From: Flavobacterium sp. PMTSA4
Lineage (GTDB): Bacteria > Bacteroidota > Bacteroidia > Flavobacteriales > Flavobacteriaceae
Length of the DNA: 64,000 nt
Assembly (NCBI RefSeq): GCF_032098525.1
Contig: NZ_CP134890.1
Location: 186,001 to 250,000 of the forward strand
Reading direction: 5' to 3'
Below the pieces are notes generated by a model. It was given only the letters and a program-made list of their open reading frames with translations, was not told the DNA's origin and searched no databases. A program made the translations under genes and the position numbers. Shown here piece after piece: positions 8,927-16,689 of this stretch; the first letter of the stretch is position 1; each line of letters opens with the position of its first letter.

Positions 8927-9814
8927 ATGTTTACTGGTAGAAACATCTTTTCTGGAAAACGAAAATACCTGTTGGGTTTACTATTGCTTTCTTTTATCTG
9001 TATAATCTGTGCAGCTTTTAGTAGAAATGATGGTGACGACTTTGACTTTGCGAGAAGAGAAATTTTACTCCGCAGAATAGGACACGAACTACTTCTACAG
9101 TCGGGCGATAGTATATCAAGAGTGCTTCCTGTCGAAAAAATTTCAAACGATGAATACCTCATTCGCTTTGAGAATGAGTTTACGTTTCAACCAGATTCAT
9201 TATTAAACACCACCCGACGTTTCTTAGACAAAGCTCCGTTTGCAAACAATTATATCGTTAATGTTTTAAACTGTAACAACGCAACGGTAACCTATGGCTA
9301 TGCGATATCCAAAAACAAGGAAGATAATATTGTAGCCTGTTTAGGAAGAAATCAGCCCAAAGCCTGTTACACAATTTCCATTAAATTCAAACCAGCAAAC
9401 CATAGTATCGTAAACAATGGATACCTGTTGGGCAGTTTGTCCTTTTTAGCATTGGCAGGGTTTGTTCTTTTGCTGTCTTTTAAACCGCCAAAAGCAAAAC
9501 CTTACAGTCAGCATGAAAATAGGTTTACGTTAGGTGCGGCGGTGTTTGATGCAGAAAACAAAAAGCTTATTGCACAGGATACAACCATAGACCTAACCGG
9601 AACAGAAACCCGTTTACTACACATTTTTGCAATTTCTCCCAACGAGATTATACCAAAAAAACGAATTCAAAAAGAAATATGGGAAGACGAAGGAGTTATT
9701 GTTGGGCGTAGTCTTGATATGTTCATTTCCAAACTTAGAAAAAAACTCGAATTTGATCCTAATTTAAAAATTGTAGCCATTCGCAGCAAAGGATATAAGC
9801 TTGAGATTAGTTGA
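8927..9814 (+). CDS. Membrane-anchored winged-helix transcriptional regulator (ToxR-like layout)
   Basis: This 295-residue protein has a transmembrane segment at residues 14-30, an extracytoplasmic domain (about 31-165), a second transmembrane segment at about 166-184 and a cytoplasmic C-terminal OmpR/PhoB-type winged helix (about 200-295). The winged helix shows LTGTETRLLHIFAISPNEII, then KKRIQKEIWEDEGVIVGRSLDMFISKLRKKL and IVAIRSKGYKLEI. The periplasmic part presumably senses something and the DNA-binding domain acts directly from the membrane, with no kinase step. ToxR/CadC have one membrane pass and an N-terminal DNA-binding domain; here the order is reversed. The divergent gene at 8222-8788 is a plausible target. 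Confidence 0.82.
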   Translation: MFTGRNIFSGKRKYLLGLLLLSFICIICAAFSRNDGDDFDFARREILLRRIGHELLLQSGDSISRVLPVEKISNDEYLIRFENEFTFQPDSLLNTTRRFLDKAPFANNYIVNVLNCNNATVTYGYAISKNKEDNIVACLGRNQPKACYTISIKFKPANHSIVNNGYLLGSLSFLALAGFVLLLSFKPPKAKPYSQHENRFTLGAAVFDAENKKLIAQDTTIDLTGTETRLLHIFAISPNEIIPKKRIQKEIWEDEGVIVGRSLDMFISKLRKKLEFDPNLKIVAIRSKGYKLEIS

Positions 9815-9885
9815 ACTAGATAATATACTAATTTGTAAAAATTTCTATTTCTTCAGCGACTTTCCAAGATTCTGAACACTCAGCT

Positions 9886-10284
9886 TCAGATTACTTCTAT
9901 CTTACATAGTTCATCACCAACTTTTAAAGTACCTATCAATCCAGATGTTGATAATACTTTTCCGTCGGTAAGACATTCGAATTCCATTATATGATTTTTA
10001 GTTTCAATTTCACAAATTACATCTCCTTCTTTTACAATGTCGCCTGGCTTGATGTGCCATTTTTTTAAAGTAATATTTTTTAGATTTCCTAAATCTGGAA
10101 CGCTTGTTATTAAAATTTCACCTTTAGTCAATTTGCGAGTTGTGTTATTGTTTGAATTAGAGGAATTATTTAAAATTTCTTCTTTTGTTTTAAAATTTGG
10201 AATAGATTGTAAATCCTCAATATAATTTTCTTCTTTATTTTCGTACTCACCAATAAATAGATTGCGTATAAATTTTAGTATCAT
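9886..10284 (-). CDS. Small lipoyl/biotinyl-like domain protein
   Basis: This 132-residue cytoplasmic protein has a Glu/Asn-rich leader (residues 1-52) and then a lipoyl/biotinyl carrier fold: TSVPDLGNLKNITLKKWHIKPGD, VKEGDVICEIETKNHIMEFEC, and VGDELCKIEVI. In E2 lipoyl domains the modified lysine is the K of ETDKA. Here the turn reads ETKNH (94-98), so the aligned residue is Asn97 and the only lysine, K96, is one place early. Modification is therefore uncertain. No dehydrogenase or carboxylase gene lies nearby. The long divergent region to glmM holds the 21-bp array. Confidence 0.75.
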   Translation of the reverse strand: MILKFIRNLFIGEYENKEENYIEDLQSIPNFKTKEEILNNSSNSNNNTTRKLTKGEILITSVPDLGNLKNITLKKWHIKPGDIVKEGDVICEIETKNHIMEFECLTDGKVLSTSGLIGTLKVGDELCKIEVI

Positions 10285-10375
10285 TTGTTTTTTGTAAAAT
10301 TATCTATGGTTTTTGAGTTTTCTGATAAGCTCTTCATTGATAAAAGTAAAGATAACAAAAACTTCTTATTACTAG

Positions 10376-10399
10376 AAAAGGGTGATTTCCCCCTTTTTT
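10376..10399. terminator. GC/AT hairpin with T-tract
   Basis: AAAAGGG (10376-10382) faces CCCTTTT (within 10390-10398), with a run of six T on the plus side and four T on the minus side. It sits between the lipoyl-like gene and the 21-bp array. It could stop minus-strand transcription coming out of the array, or plus-strand readthrough. Confidence 0.45.
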
Positions 10400-10420
10400 A
10401 ATTTTTAACTGCAATTACTT

Positions 10421-10861
10421 GCTTGTACGTTTCGATTTCTTTGATGTACGTTTCGAATGATTGCTTGTACGTTTCAAATGATTGCCTGTCACTACACAAT
10501 GTTTGTTCGTCACTCCGTAATGTTTACGTGTCACTCCGTAATGTTTGTTCGTCACTCCGTAATGTTTGCATGTCACACCGTAATGTTTACGTGTCACACC
10601 GCAATGTTTGTTCGTCACACAGTAATGTTTGCATGTCACACCGCAATGTTTGCATGTCACACCGTAATGTTTACGTGTCACACCGTAATGTTTGCATGTC
10701 ACACCGCAATGTTTACTCGTCACTCCGCAATGTTTGCATGTCACACCGCAATGTTTGCATGTCACACCGTAATGTTTGCATGTCACATCGTAATGTTTAT
10801 GTGTCACACTCAATTACATGTATGTTCAAGTTCATTACACATTCGTCTCTTCGAGTGATTT
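10421..10861. repeat. 21-bp tandem repeat array, 21 units
   Basis: Twenty-one consecutive 21-bp units fill the divergent gap between the lipoyl-like gene and glmM. The central 14 units (10505-10798) follow a variable tetranucleotide (GTTC, ACGT, GCAT, ACTC) plus the core GTCACnCCGnAATGTTT. The three leftmost units differ (GTACGTTTCGAATGATT type), and the rightmost unit resembles them (TTCGAGTGATTT). Because 21 is a multiple of three, three frames stay open across the array. The minus-strand frame encodes heptads of the form VTxKH(C/Y)G but has a TAA directly before its only possible start, TTG at 10813. I treat it as non-coding, with some doubt. Confidence 0.85.
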
Positions 10862-10908
10862 TGAGTAGCAAAATAGTATCGAGAAGCTAATTCCTAATTC
10901 GAAATATT

Positions 10909-10916
10909 TATATTTG
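10909..10916 (+). promoter_or_regulatory. -7 promoter element of glmM
   Basis: TATATTTG matches the Bacteroidetes -7 consensus TAnnTTTG and lies 37 nt before the glmM ATG, just right of the 21-bp array. No clear -33 TTG is seen at normal spacing. Confidence 0.55.
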
Positions 10917-10953
10917 CATCACTAGCACAAAAACCAAAATTTAAAACACTACA

Positions 10954-12345
10954 ATGACACTTATAAAATCAATCTCAGGAATACGTGGAACCATCGGAGG
11001 CAAAGTAGGCGATAATCTAACACCAGTAGACGCTGTAAAATTCGCTTCTGCCTATGGAACCTTCCTGAAAAACAATTTCAACGAAAACCGAAAACTAAAA
11101 GTAGTCATCGGTCGCGATGCGCGCATCTCAGGACCAATGATACACAACCTGGTAGTCAACACACTAGTAGGACTAGGAATAGACGTCATCGATTTAGGTC
11201 TATCCACAACCCCAACCGTAGAAATAGCCGTTCCACTAGAAAAAGCTGACGGCGGAATCATACTAACCGCTTCCCATAACCCAAAACAATGGAATGCACT
11301 AAAGCTTCTCAACAACAAAGGCGAATTCCTCAGCGGTAAAGAAGGCGAACAAATACTAGAAATTGCCGAATCCGAATCCTTCAACTTCTCTGAAGTAGAC
11401 GATTTAGGTGAAGTATTTGCCAACGATGCCTATATGGATATTCATATTGACGAAGTATTAAACCTTTCATTAGTAGATGCCGAAGCAATTGCTAAACGCA
11501 AGTTCAAAGTAGTAGTAGATGGTGTCAATTCATCAGGAGGAGTAATCATCCCAAAACTATTAGAACAATTAGGGGTAGAATGCATCAAACTTTATTGCGA
11601 ACCAAACGGACATTTTCCACACAACCCAGAGCCATTAAAAGAACACTTGGGCGACATCTGCAAATTAGTAGTTGAAGAACAAGCTGATTTTGGTATTGTA
11701 GTTGACCCCGATGTTGACCGCTTGGCATTCATCTCAAACGATGGAGAAATGTTTGGTGAAGAATATACATTAGTAGCCTGCGCTGATTATGTGTTAAGTA
11801 AAACACCAGGCAACACAGTTTCTAACATGTCATCGTCAAGAGCATTACGCGACATCACCAACAAGCACAACGGAAGCTATCAGGCAAGTGCAGTAGGCGA
11901 GGTGAATGTAGTAGAACTGATGAAAAAAACCAATGCCATCATCGGCGGCGAAGGCAATGGAGGAATCATCTATCCGGAAAGCCATTATGGTCGAGATAGT
12001 TTAGTAGGTGTGGCTTTATTTCTAACCCATTTAGCATCGCTAGACATGACCGTTGCACAGCTTAGAGCTAGCTATCCACAATACTACATGAGCAAAAACA
12101 AAATAGAGTTAACACCTCAAATAGATGTAGATGCCATTCTAGTAGCCATGACTGAGAAATACAAAAACGAAGAAATAAATACCATAGATGGCGTAAAAAT
12201 TGACTTTGCAGACAATTGGGTACACCTTCGAAAATCAAACACCGAACCAATTATTAGAATATATACCGAAGCACAAACACAAGAATCAGCAGATGCTTTA
12301 GCGTTACGCATAATAGATGAGATTAAAGCAGTAGCGGGAATATAA
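10954..12345 (+). CDS. glmM: Phosphoglucosamine mutase
   Basis: This enzyme interconverts glucosamine-6-phosphate and glucosamine-1-phosphate on the way to UDP-GlcNAc for peptidoglycan and lipopolysaccharide. The 463 residues contain all four signature loops of alpha-D-phosphohexomutases: the phosphoserine loop ILTASHNPKQWNALK, the metal loop VDPDVDRLAF, the sugar loop GGEGNGGIIYP and the phosphate-binding tail SNTEPIIRIYTEA. Length is typical for the Bacteroidetes version. A -7 box lies 37 nt upstream and a terminator follows at 12369, so it is a single-gene unit. A phosphomannomutase role cannot be fully excluded, but this is the usual GlmM form in Flavobacteria. Confidence 0.9.
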   Translation: MTLIKSISGIRGTIGGKVGDNLTPVDAVKFASAYGTFLKNNFNENRKLKVVIGRDARISGPMIHNLVVNTLVGLGIDVIDLGLSTTPTVEIAVPLEKADGGIILTASHNPKQWNALKLLNNKGEFLSGKEGEQILEIAESESFNFSEVDDLGEVFANDAYMDIHIDEVLNLSLVDAEAIAKRKFKVVVDGVNSSGGVIIPKLLEQLGVECIKLYCEPNGHFPHNPEPLKEHLGDICKLVVEEQADFGIVVDPDVDRLAFISNDGEMFGEEYTLVACADYVLSKTPGNTVSNMSSSRALRDITNKHNGSYQASAVGEVNVVELMKKTNAIIGGEGNGGIIYPESHYGRDSLVGVALFLTHLASLDMTVAQLRASYPQYYMSKNKIELTPQIDVDAILVAMTEKYKNEEINTIDGVKIDFADNWVHLRKSNTEPIIRIYTEAQTQESADALALRIIDEIKAVAGI

Positions 12346-12368
12346 TTTCTTTCTAGATCATAAAAAAT

Positions 12369-12402
12369 AAACCCTTTCCAGCTAGAAAGGGTTTGTTTTT
12401 TT
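12369..12402 (+). terminator. Rho-independent terminator of glmM
   Basis: AAACCCTTTC (12369-12378) and GAAAGGGTTT (12385-12394) form a perfect 10-bp stem with a 6-nt loop, followed by GTTTTTTT. Confidence 0.9.
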
Positions 12403-12567
12403 GATTAAAAACTGAGAAAATCCTAGTTTATTTATAAGAATAACTTTAAACAGCACCGTTTAACTGCTCTTTTTTATCGATAATCTACAAAAAATTATAA
12501 AATTAGTGCTACTGACGTTTTTTTATGTATTTCATCGATAAATGGTACCCATTCATGGAATGTGAAA

Positions 12568-12632
12568 TAATTTTGCAGAAGAAATTAATCTGGTTTGTGC
12601 CCCCAAAAAACAGGTTAATTATATCAATTAAC
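12568..12632 (+). promoter_or_regulatory. -7 element and leader palindrome of the SprB-repeat gene
   Basis: TAATTTTG (12568-12575) fits TAnnTTTG and lies 75 nt before the ATG at 12650. The leader then carries a perfect inverted repeat GTTAATT (12614-12620) / AATTAAC (12626-12632) with a 5-bp spacer, ending 17 nt before the ATG. The rest of the 12403-12649 gap shows no gene. Confidence 0.45.
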
Positions 12633-12649
12633 TAACAATTTATTAAACA

Positions 12650-14998
12650 ATGAACAAAAAATTACTTTTAAGTATCGTATTTGCTATTGTGGGGATGATT
12701 GCAAATACATCAGCGCAAAATGGTTGTGCAGGTCAGTTCAAAACATTCACCATTGGTGGTTGGGGAACTGTATGTAATGGAGGTAACCCAGGTTGTTACC
12801 GTGATGCAAACTTTGCTGCTGCATTCCCGAATGGTTTAACCATTGGGTGTGGTAGTAACACTTTGACCTTAACATCTTCGTTAGCGGTTCAAAACTTTTT
12901 ACCTTCAGGAGGAACACCTGCAGTATTATCTGGAGCAAGTGTAAACCCAGGAGGTTCTATTAGTAATACGTTAGCTTCTCAACTAGTTGGTGTTACTTTA
13001 GCATTAGGTTTCGATGCTTATGATCCAAACTTTTCGGCTAGTGCAAATAGCTTTGGTTCTTTAGTAATTCTTCAAGGTCCACATGCTGGGATGACAGTTG
13101 CACAGTTTTTACAATTGGCAAATAATGTTATTGGAGGATGTTCTTCAGCGTATACACCATCTCAAATAAATGCTACGGCAACTGCTATCAACGAAAACTA
13201 TGATAATGGAACCATTGACAATGGTTATTTAGATTGTACTAATTTCAGAATTGGTTTAATTGTAGGTTCTGATGTCACTTGTAATGGTGGACAAAATGGT
13301 CACGTTGATGTAACTGTTACTGGCGGAGTACCACCTTATTATTATATGTTAAACAACGGATCTGCTTCTGGAGCTACTAATCAAACTACCTATACTTTCA
13401 ACGGACTAGGAGCAGGAAGTTATACAGTAACTGTAACAGATTCAAATAATCAAATGGCTTCGGGTTCAAACACATTTTCAATTGGACAACCAAGTTTAAT
13501 TACAGCTACTACAAGCTCAACTCCAGTTTCTTGTTTTGGAGGTTCAAATGGAACAGCTTCAGTTTCAAACATTGCTGGTGGAGTAGGACCTTATACTGTT
13601 CTTTGGTCAACAGGAAGTTCAGCTAATACCATCACAGGATTGACTGCAGGAAGTTATACTGTTATAATTACAGATAGTAACCAATGTTCAGTTGAAAAAT
13701 CAGTTATGGTAAATCAGCCGACATTGTTAGGATATTCATCTTCTACTAATGATGCTTTATGTTATGGTGTAGCTAATGGTTCTGCAACAATTACTCCAAA
13801 TGGAGGAACGGCACCTTACACTATTTTATGGAGTAACGGAAGCACTTCTTTCACAAGAAATGATTTAATGGCTAATACTGTTTACACAGCGGTTATTACT
13901 GATAATAACAGTTGTACTATTAATGTTAGTGTATCTGTAGGTCAACCAAGTCCTGTTGCAATTGGAACTACAACTTCACAAGCTGTATGTGTTGGCGGAA
14001 ATGGTTCTGCAACAGCTACTCCGAGTGGAGGAACAGCACCTTATTCATATTCTTGGAATACAAATCCAGTTCAAACTAGCGCTACTGCTCAGTTACCATT
14101 AGGTACTTGGACAGTTACAGTTACTGATGCTAATGGTTGTGTTTCTTCTGCTCAAGTAACGATTACTTTATTAACTTGTGAAGGATTTACAACAGTTACT
14201 CAAGGTGGTTATGGTGCTAAATGTGCTGGTAATAACTGGGGTTGTTATGTGAAAAATAATTTTGCAACAGCTTTCCCAACAGGGTTAACAATTGGTTCAG
14301 GAACTAGATTCTTAAGATTAACATCAGCTACTGCTGTTCAAAACTTCTTACCTTCAGGTTCTACACCTAGAGCATTAAATCCTGGTACATTGGTTAATCC
14401 TTCAAGTAATGCATATTCAAATGTTTTAGCAGGACAAACAGTTGCTTTGACACTTAGCTTAGGTTTTGATGCTGCTAATCCTAATTTCTCATCATCATCA
14501 ACTCCACTAGGTAGTTTGGTTGTTACTTCAGGTACTTTTATAGGAATGACAGTTACTCAATTATTGAATATTGCTAATACTGTTTTAGGAGGTGGAACTT
14601 CTCCTTATACTGCTTCACAAATTAATGGAGCACTTGATGCAGTGAATAATAATTATGATGGTGGAACAATGAATTTAGGGTATTTAGCTTGTCCATGTCC
14701 AACTAATAGAGCAGAAGCGGAAGCATTATCTCAAGTAGTAACAAAATTTGACATGTATCCAAATCCATCTAGAGCGGCATCAACTATTGAGTTTATGATG
14801 AACTACAATACTACAGCAAAAGTGATGATTTATAACATGAATGGTCAATTAATAAGTTCATTATTTGATTCTAATGTATTGGCTGAAGTGAAAACGTCTA
14901 TCAGCATTGATACTTCAAATTTGAAAACAGGAGTTTATATAGTTAAGTTAGTTACTGTAAAAGAAACAGTAAACAAATCATTACTTGTTATTGAATAA
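12650..14998 (+). CDS. T9SS-secreted protein: SprB repeats flanked by two copies of an unnamed domain
   Basis: This 782-residue exported protein has a signal peptide (residues 1-22, cleavage near TSAQ). An unnamed Cys-containing domain of about 175 residues (about 24-198) occurs again at about 510-700; the copies share the marks VQNFLPSG, LGFDA and YD(N/G)GT. Between them lie four SprB-type repeats, each with a C(F/Y/N)G(G/V) start and a GSYTVTVTD-like end, as in the gliding adhesin SprB. The C-terminus (about 708-782; MYPNPSR, MIYNMNGQ, GVYIVKL) is a type A T9SS sorting domain. It is probably cell-surface or released. It is monocistronic with its own terminator. Confidence 0.88.
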   Translation: MNKKLLLSIVFAIVGMIANTSAQNGCAGQFKTFTIGGWGTVCNGGNPGCYRDANFAAAFPNGLTIGCGSNTLTLTSSLAVQNFLPSGGTPAVLSGASVNPGGSISNTLASQLVGVTLALGFDAYDPNFSASANSFGSLVILQGPHAGMTVAQFLQLANNVIGGCSSAYTPSQINATATAINENYDNGTIDNGYLDCTNFRIGLIVGSDVTCNGGQNGHVDVTVTGGVPPYYYMLNNGSASGATNQTTYTFNGLGAGSYTVTVTDSNNQMASGSNTFSIGQPSLITATTSSTPVSCFGGSNGTASVSNIAGGVGPYTVLWSTGSSANTITGLTAGSYTVIITDSNQCSVEKSVMVNQPTLLGYSSSTNDALCYGVANGSATITPNGGTAPYTILWSNGSTSFTRNDLMANTVYTAVITDNNSCTINVSVSVGQPSPVAIGTTTSQAVCVGGNGSATATPSGGTAPYSYSWNTNPVQTSATAQLPLGTWTVTVTDANGCVSSAQVTITLLTCEGFTTVTQGGYGAKCAGNNWGCYVKNNFATAFPTGLTIGSGTRFLRLTSATAVQNFLPSGSTPRALNPGTLVNPSSNAYSNVLAGQTVALTLSLGFDAANPNFSSSSTPLGSLVVTSGTFIGMTVTQLLNIANTVLGGGTSPYTASQINGALDAVNNNYDGGTMNLGYLACPCPTNRAEAEALSQVVTKFDMYPNPSRAASTIEFMMNYNTTAKVMIYNMNGQLISSLFDSNVLAEVKTSISIDTSNLKTGVYIVKLVTVKETVNKSLLVIE

Positions 14999-15020
14999 AT
15001 GTTTTTTGGTTAAAAAAGTT

Positions 15021-15048
15021 AAGCCTGCTATTTTAGCAGGCTTTTTTT
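15021..15048 (+). terminator. Rho-independent terminator of the SprB-repeat gene
   Basis: AAGCCTGCT (15021-15029) pairs with AGCAGGCTT (15035-15043), followed by a T-tract. It also faces the convergent gene ending at 15067. Confidence 0.9.
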
Positions 15049-15066
15049 TATGTGATAAATCAAAAA

Positions 15067-15966
15067 TTAGAAACTTATTTTATAAGTAACACCTGCGGTG
15101 AATGCACGAGTTAAACCATCAGGTCTTTCATCACGAACAACAAATGGAGTAGCCAAAGAAAGCTCTAAAGAACTTTTTGAATTCAATTGATAAATAGTAA
15201 TTAGATTTCCGTTAAGCGTTAAACCATCCGAATTTTTAATGGTTTCTCTATTGCTGAAAATATTTTCATAAATATCTTCACCTAAATGATAAATGAATAA
15301 AACGTTTGGTTTGAAACTCCATTTTTTATTTGAAGTAGCATAGGTATAAGTTGCTCTAAATAATGCATCGGGTTTACGCTCAAATAAATTAGTAGAGTTA
15401 AAATCATCAGTTCCAGAATATTCAGCAAAATAGGAGTTTTTATTATTATTGAACACAGGCAGTTGCAAACCAGCATTAAAATCCCATTGCTTGATATTAT
15501 AATTTACTCCCAGAATTAAATCAAATGTTCCCAAACTGGCTTGATAATCCATTGGCAACGGAACATCATTAATTTTAGCATTAGCAGTTGTGAACGGAAA
15601 TTTAAAACCAGCCAAAGCACTCCATTGTTTTTGATCTTTTTCAGCAAATTTATAATTACTAATTAAATAAGCATCACCAAATTGTCCTCGCGTTCCAAAA
15701 TCACCTTTGGCATTAAAATAGGTTACTTTTACACTCATAGCAAACGATTTTGTAAATTCTCTAGAGTAAGTTATATAACCAGTTACTGAAGTTACGTCCG
15801 CATCGCCAACGCCATAAACAGCGCCTGTTTCTATGAGGTTTTTAGTTGTTTTTTCGGTTGTGAAACTATTCCCTATAGAACAAATTCCTGCATCGCTGCA
15901 ACCTTGACTATATGTAATTTGAACTCCGATAAAGACTGATAAAATAGTTAGGATTGATTTTTTCAT
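15067..15966 (-). CDS. Outer-membrane beta-barrel-like protein
   Basis: This 299-residue protein has a signal peptide (MKKSILTILSVFIGVQITYSQ) and a mature sequence of alternating aromatic/polar strands (VTGYITYSREF, AMSVKVTYFNAKG, KQWDFNAGLQLPVF, WSFKPNVLFIYHLG) ending in FTAGVTYKISF. The terminal aromatic residue is typical of outer-membrane barrels. Four cysteines lie near the mature N-terminus and its neighbourhood (GCSDAGICSIG). It follows the DM13 lipoprotein by 6 nt, so the two are probably one operon. I do not recognise a specific transport family; a redox-linked role would be a guess from the neighbour. Confidence 0.72.
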   Translation of the reverse strand: MKKSILTILSVFIGVQITYSQGCSDAGICSIGNSFTTEKTTKNLIETGAVYGVGDADVTSVTGYITYSREFTKSFAMSVKVTYFNAKGDFGTRGQFGDAYLISNYKFAEKDQKQWSALAGFKFPFTTANAKINDVPLPMDYQASLGTFDLILGVNYNIKQWDFNAGLQLPVFNNNKNSYFAEYSGTDDFNSTNLFERKPDALFRATYTYATSNKKWSFKPNVLFIYHLGEDIYENIFSNRETIKNSDGLTLNGNLITIYQLNSKSSLELSLATPFVVRDERPDGLTRAFTAGVTYKISF

Positions 15967-15972
15967 AATAGT

Positions 15973-16392
15973 TTAATTTTCTTGTAAAGCAGCAACTGCA
16001 AACAAATGATTGTATTGTTGACAATGAATTAAAGCATATGGATAATCGGCAAGATTTACTTGCGATGGAATAGTATAAGTGTTATCAGGATTTACAGCGC
16101 CAAGATTCACAAAGTCGGAAGGTGTATCATTTTTTGATAAATAGACTTTCAAATCAGGACCATTTTCAATAGTATAATTATCAAGTCTAAGATAATAAGT
16201 TGTGTTTTGTTGGTAAATCTTTACCATTCCAGAACCAGAAATCCCAGACGTAGGTTGTAATGTACCACTAAATTTCAGTACTGCCTGATTGATATCAAAT
16301 TCAGTATTAACTGGATTTTCGGTTAGTTTACCTTCAGATTCACATGAAGTGAAAAAGGTAAAAAACATTAATAGAAGAATTAATTTTTTCAT
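15973..16392 (-). CDS. DM13-domain lipoprotein
   Basis: This 139-residue protein has a lipoprotein signal peptide (FFTFFTSC, Cys18 lipidated). The rest is a DM13 domain: FSGTLQPTSGISGSGMVKIY, then YYLRLDNYTIENGPDLKVYLS, and IHCQQYNHLFAVAAL near the C-terminus. DM13 has been proposed as a redox/electron-transfer domain with a conserved cysteine; here the only cysteine of the mature domain is in IHCQQYN. It leads a probable two-gene operon with the barrel-like protein 6 nt downstream. Function in bacteria is largely unproven. Confidence 0.82.
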   Translation of the reverse strand: MKKLILLLMFFTFFTSCESEGKLTENPVNTEFDINQAVLKFSGTLQPTSGISGSGMVKIYQQNTTYYLRLDNYTIENGPDLKVYLSKNDTPSDFVNLGAVNPDNTYTIPSQVNLADYPYALIHCQQYNHLFAVAALQEN

Positions 16393-16660
16393 AGCTTTTG
16401 TTTTTCAATTTTATCAAAGTTACAAAAATGTAAAAAAGGAAATGTCGGCTAGTTTACATTAAGCAGTTGATTTTGAATGAAAAACATCGATAAACGACAA
16501 CTGAGAGTTTATTTATCGAGAATTATAGCAGAACATCGAGTATTTGATATTCAGAGAGATAAACAATTTACTTTTACTAAGTAATCAGAAATGATTTTAG
16601 AAAATAAGGTACTTACTTAATAATAAAACGTCAAAAACAAAAAATCAAACAATGTTTGAA

Positions 16661-16688
16661 AAACCACTTTCCCAAGAAGTGGTTTTTT
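16661..16688 (-). terminator. Terminator of the glycan operon
   Basis: On the minus strand AAACCACTT (16685-16677) pairs with AAGTGGTTT (16669-16661), followed by a short T-tract. It lies directly beyond the flippase stop codon at 16690. The stretch from 16393 to 16660 shows only a weak inverted repeat and a 35-codon frame. Confidence 0.8.
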
Positions 16689-16689
16689 T

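Noticed and set aside
10415..10813. Protein-coding gene in the 21-bp array (minus strand, and two overlapping plus-strand frames)
   Set aside because: The minus frame can only start at TTG directly after TAA. The plus frames have no leader or family match and are open because the period is a multiple of three. Kept as a finding, not called as CDS.
10421..10861. CRISPR array
   Set aside because: The unit is only 21 bp with a 4-bp variable part drawn from a few fixed variants. There are no real spacers and no cas genes.
12473..16519. TCGATAAA/TTTATCGA sites upstream of both T9SS adhesins (12473, 12535, 24395) and at 16487/16512 as a regulon signal
   Set aside because: At this base composition a few such 8-mers are expected by chance in 64 kb on two strands, and their spacing and orientation vary.
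16477..16584. 35-codon frame starting MKNIDKRQLRVYL in the gap before the DM13 gene
   Set aside because: No promoter box, no terminator of its own and no recognised family. It overlaps an inverted repeat TCGATAAA/TTTATCGA. Too weak to call.
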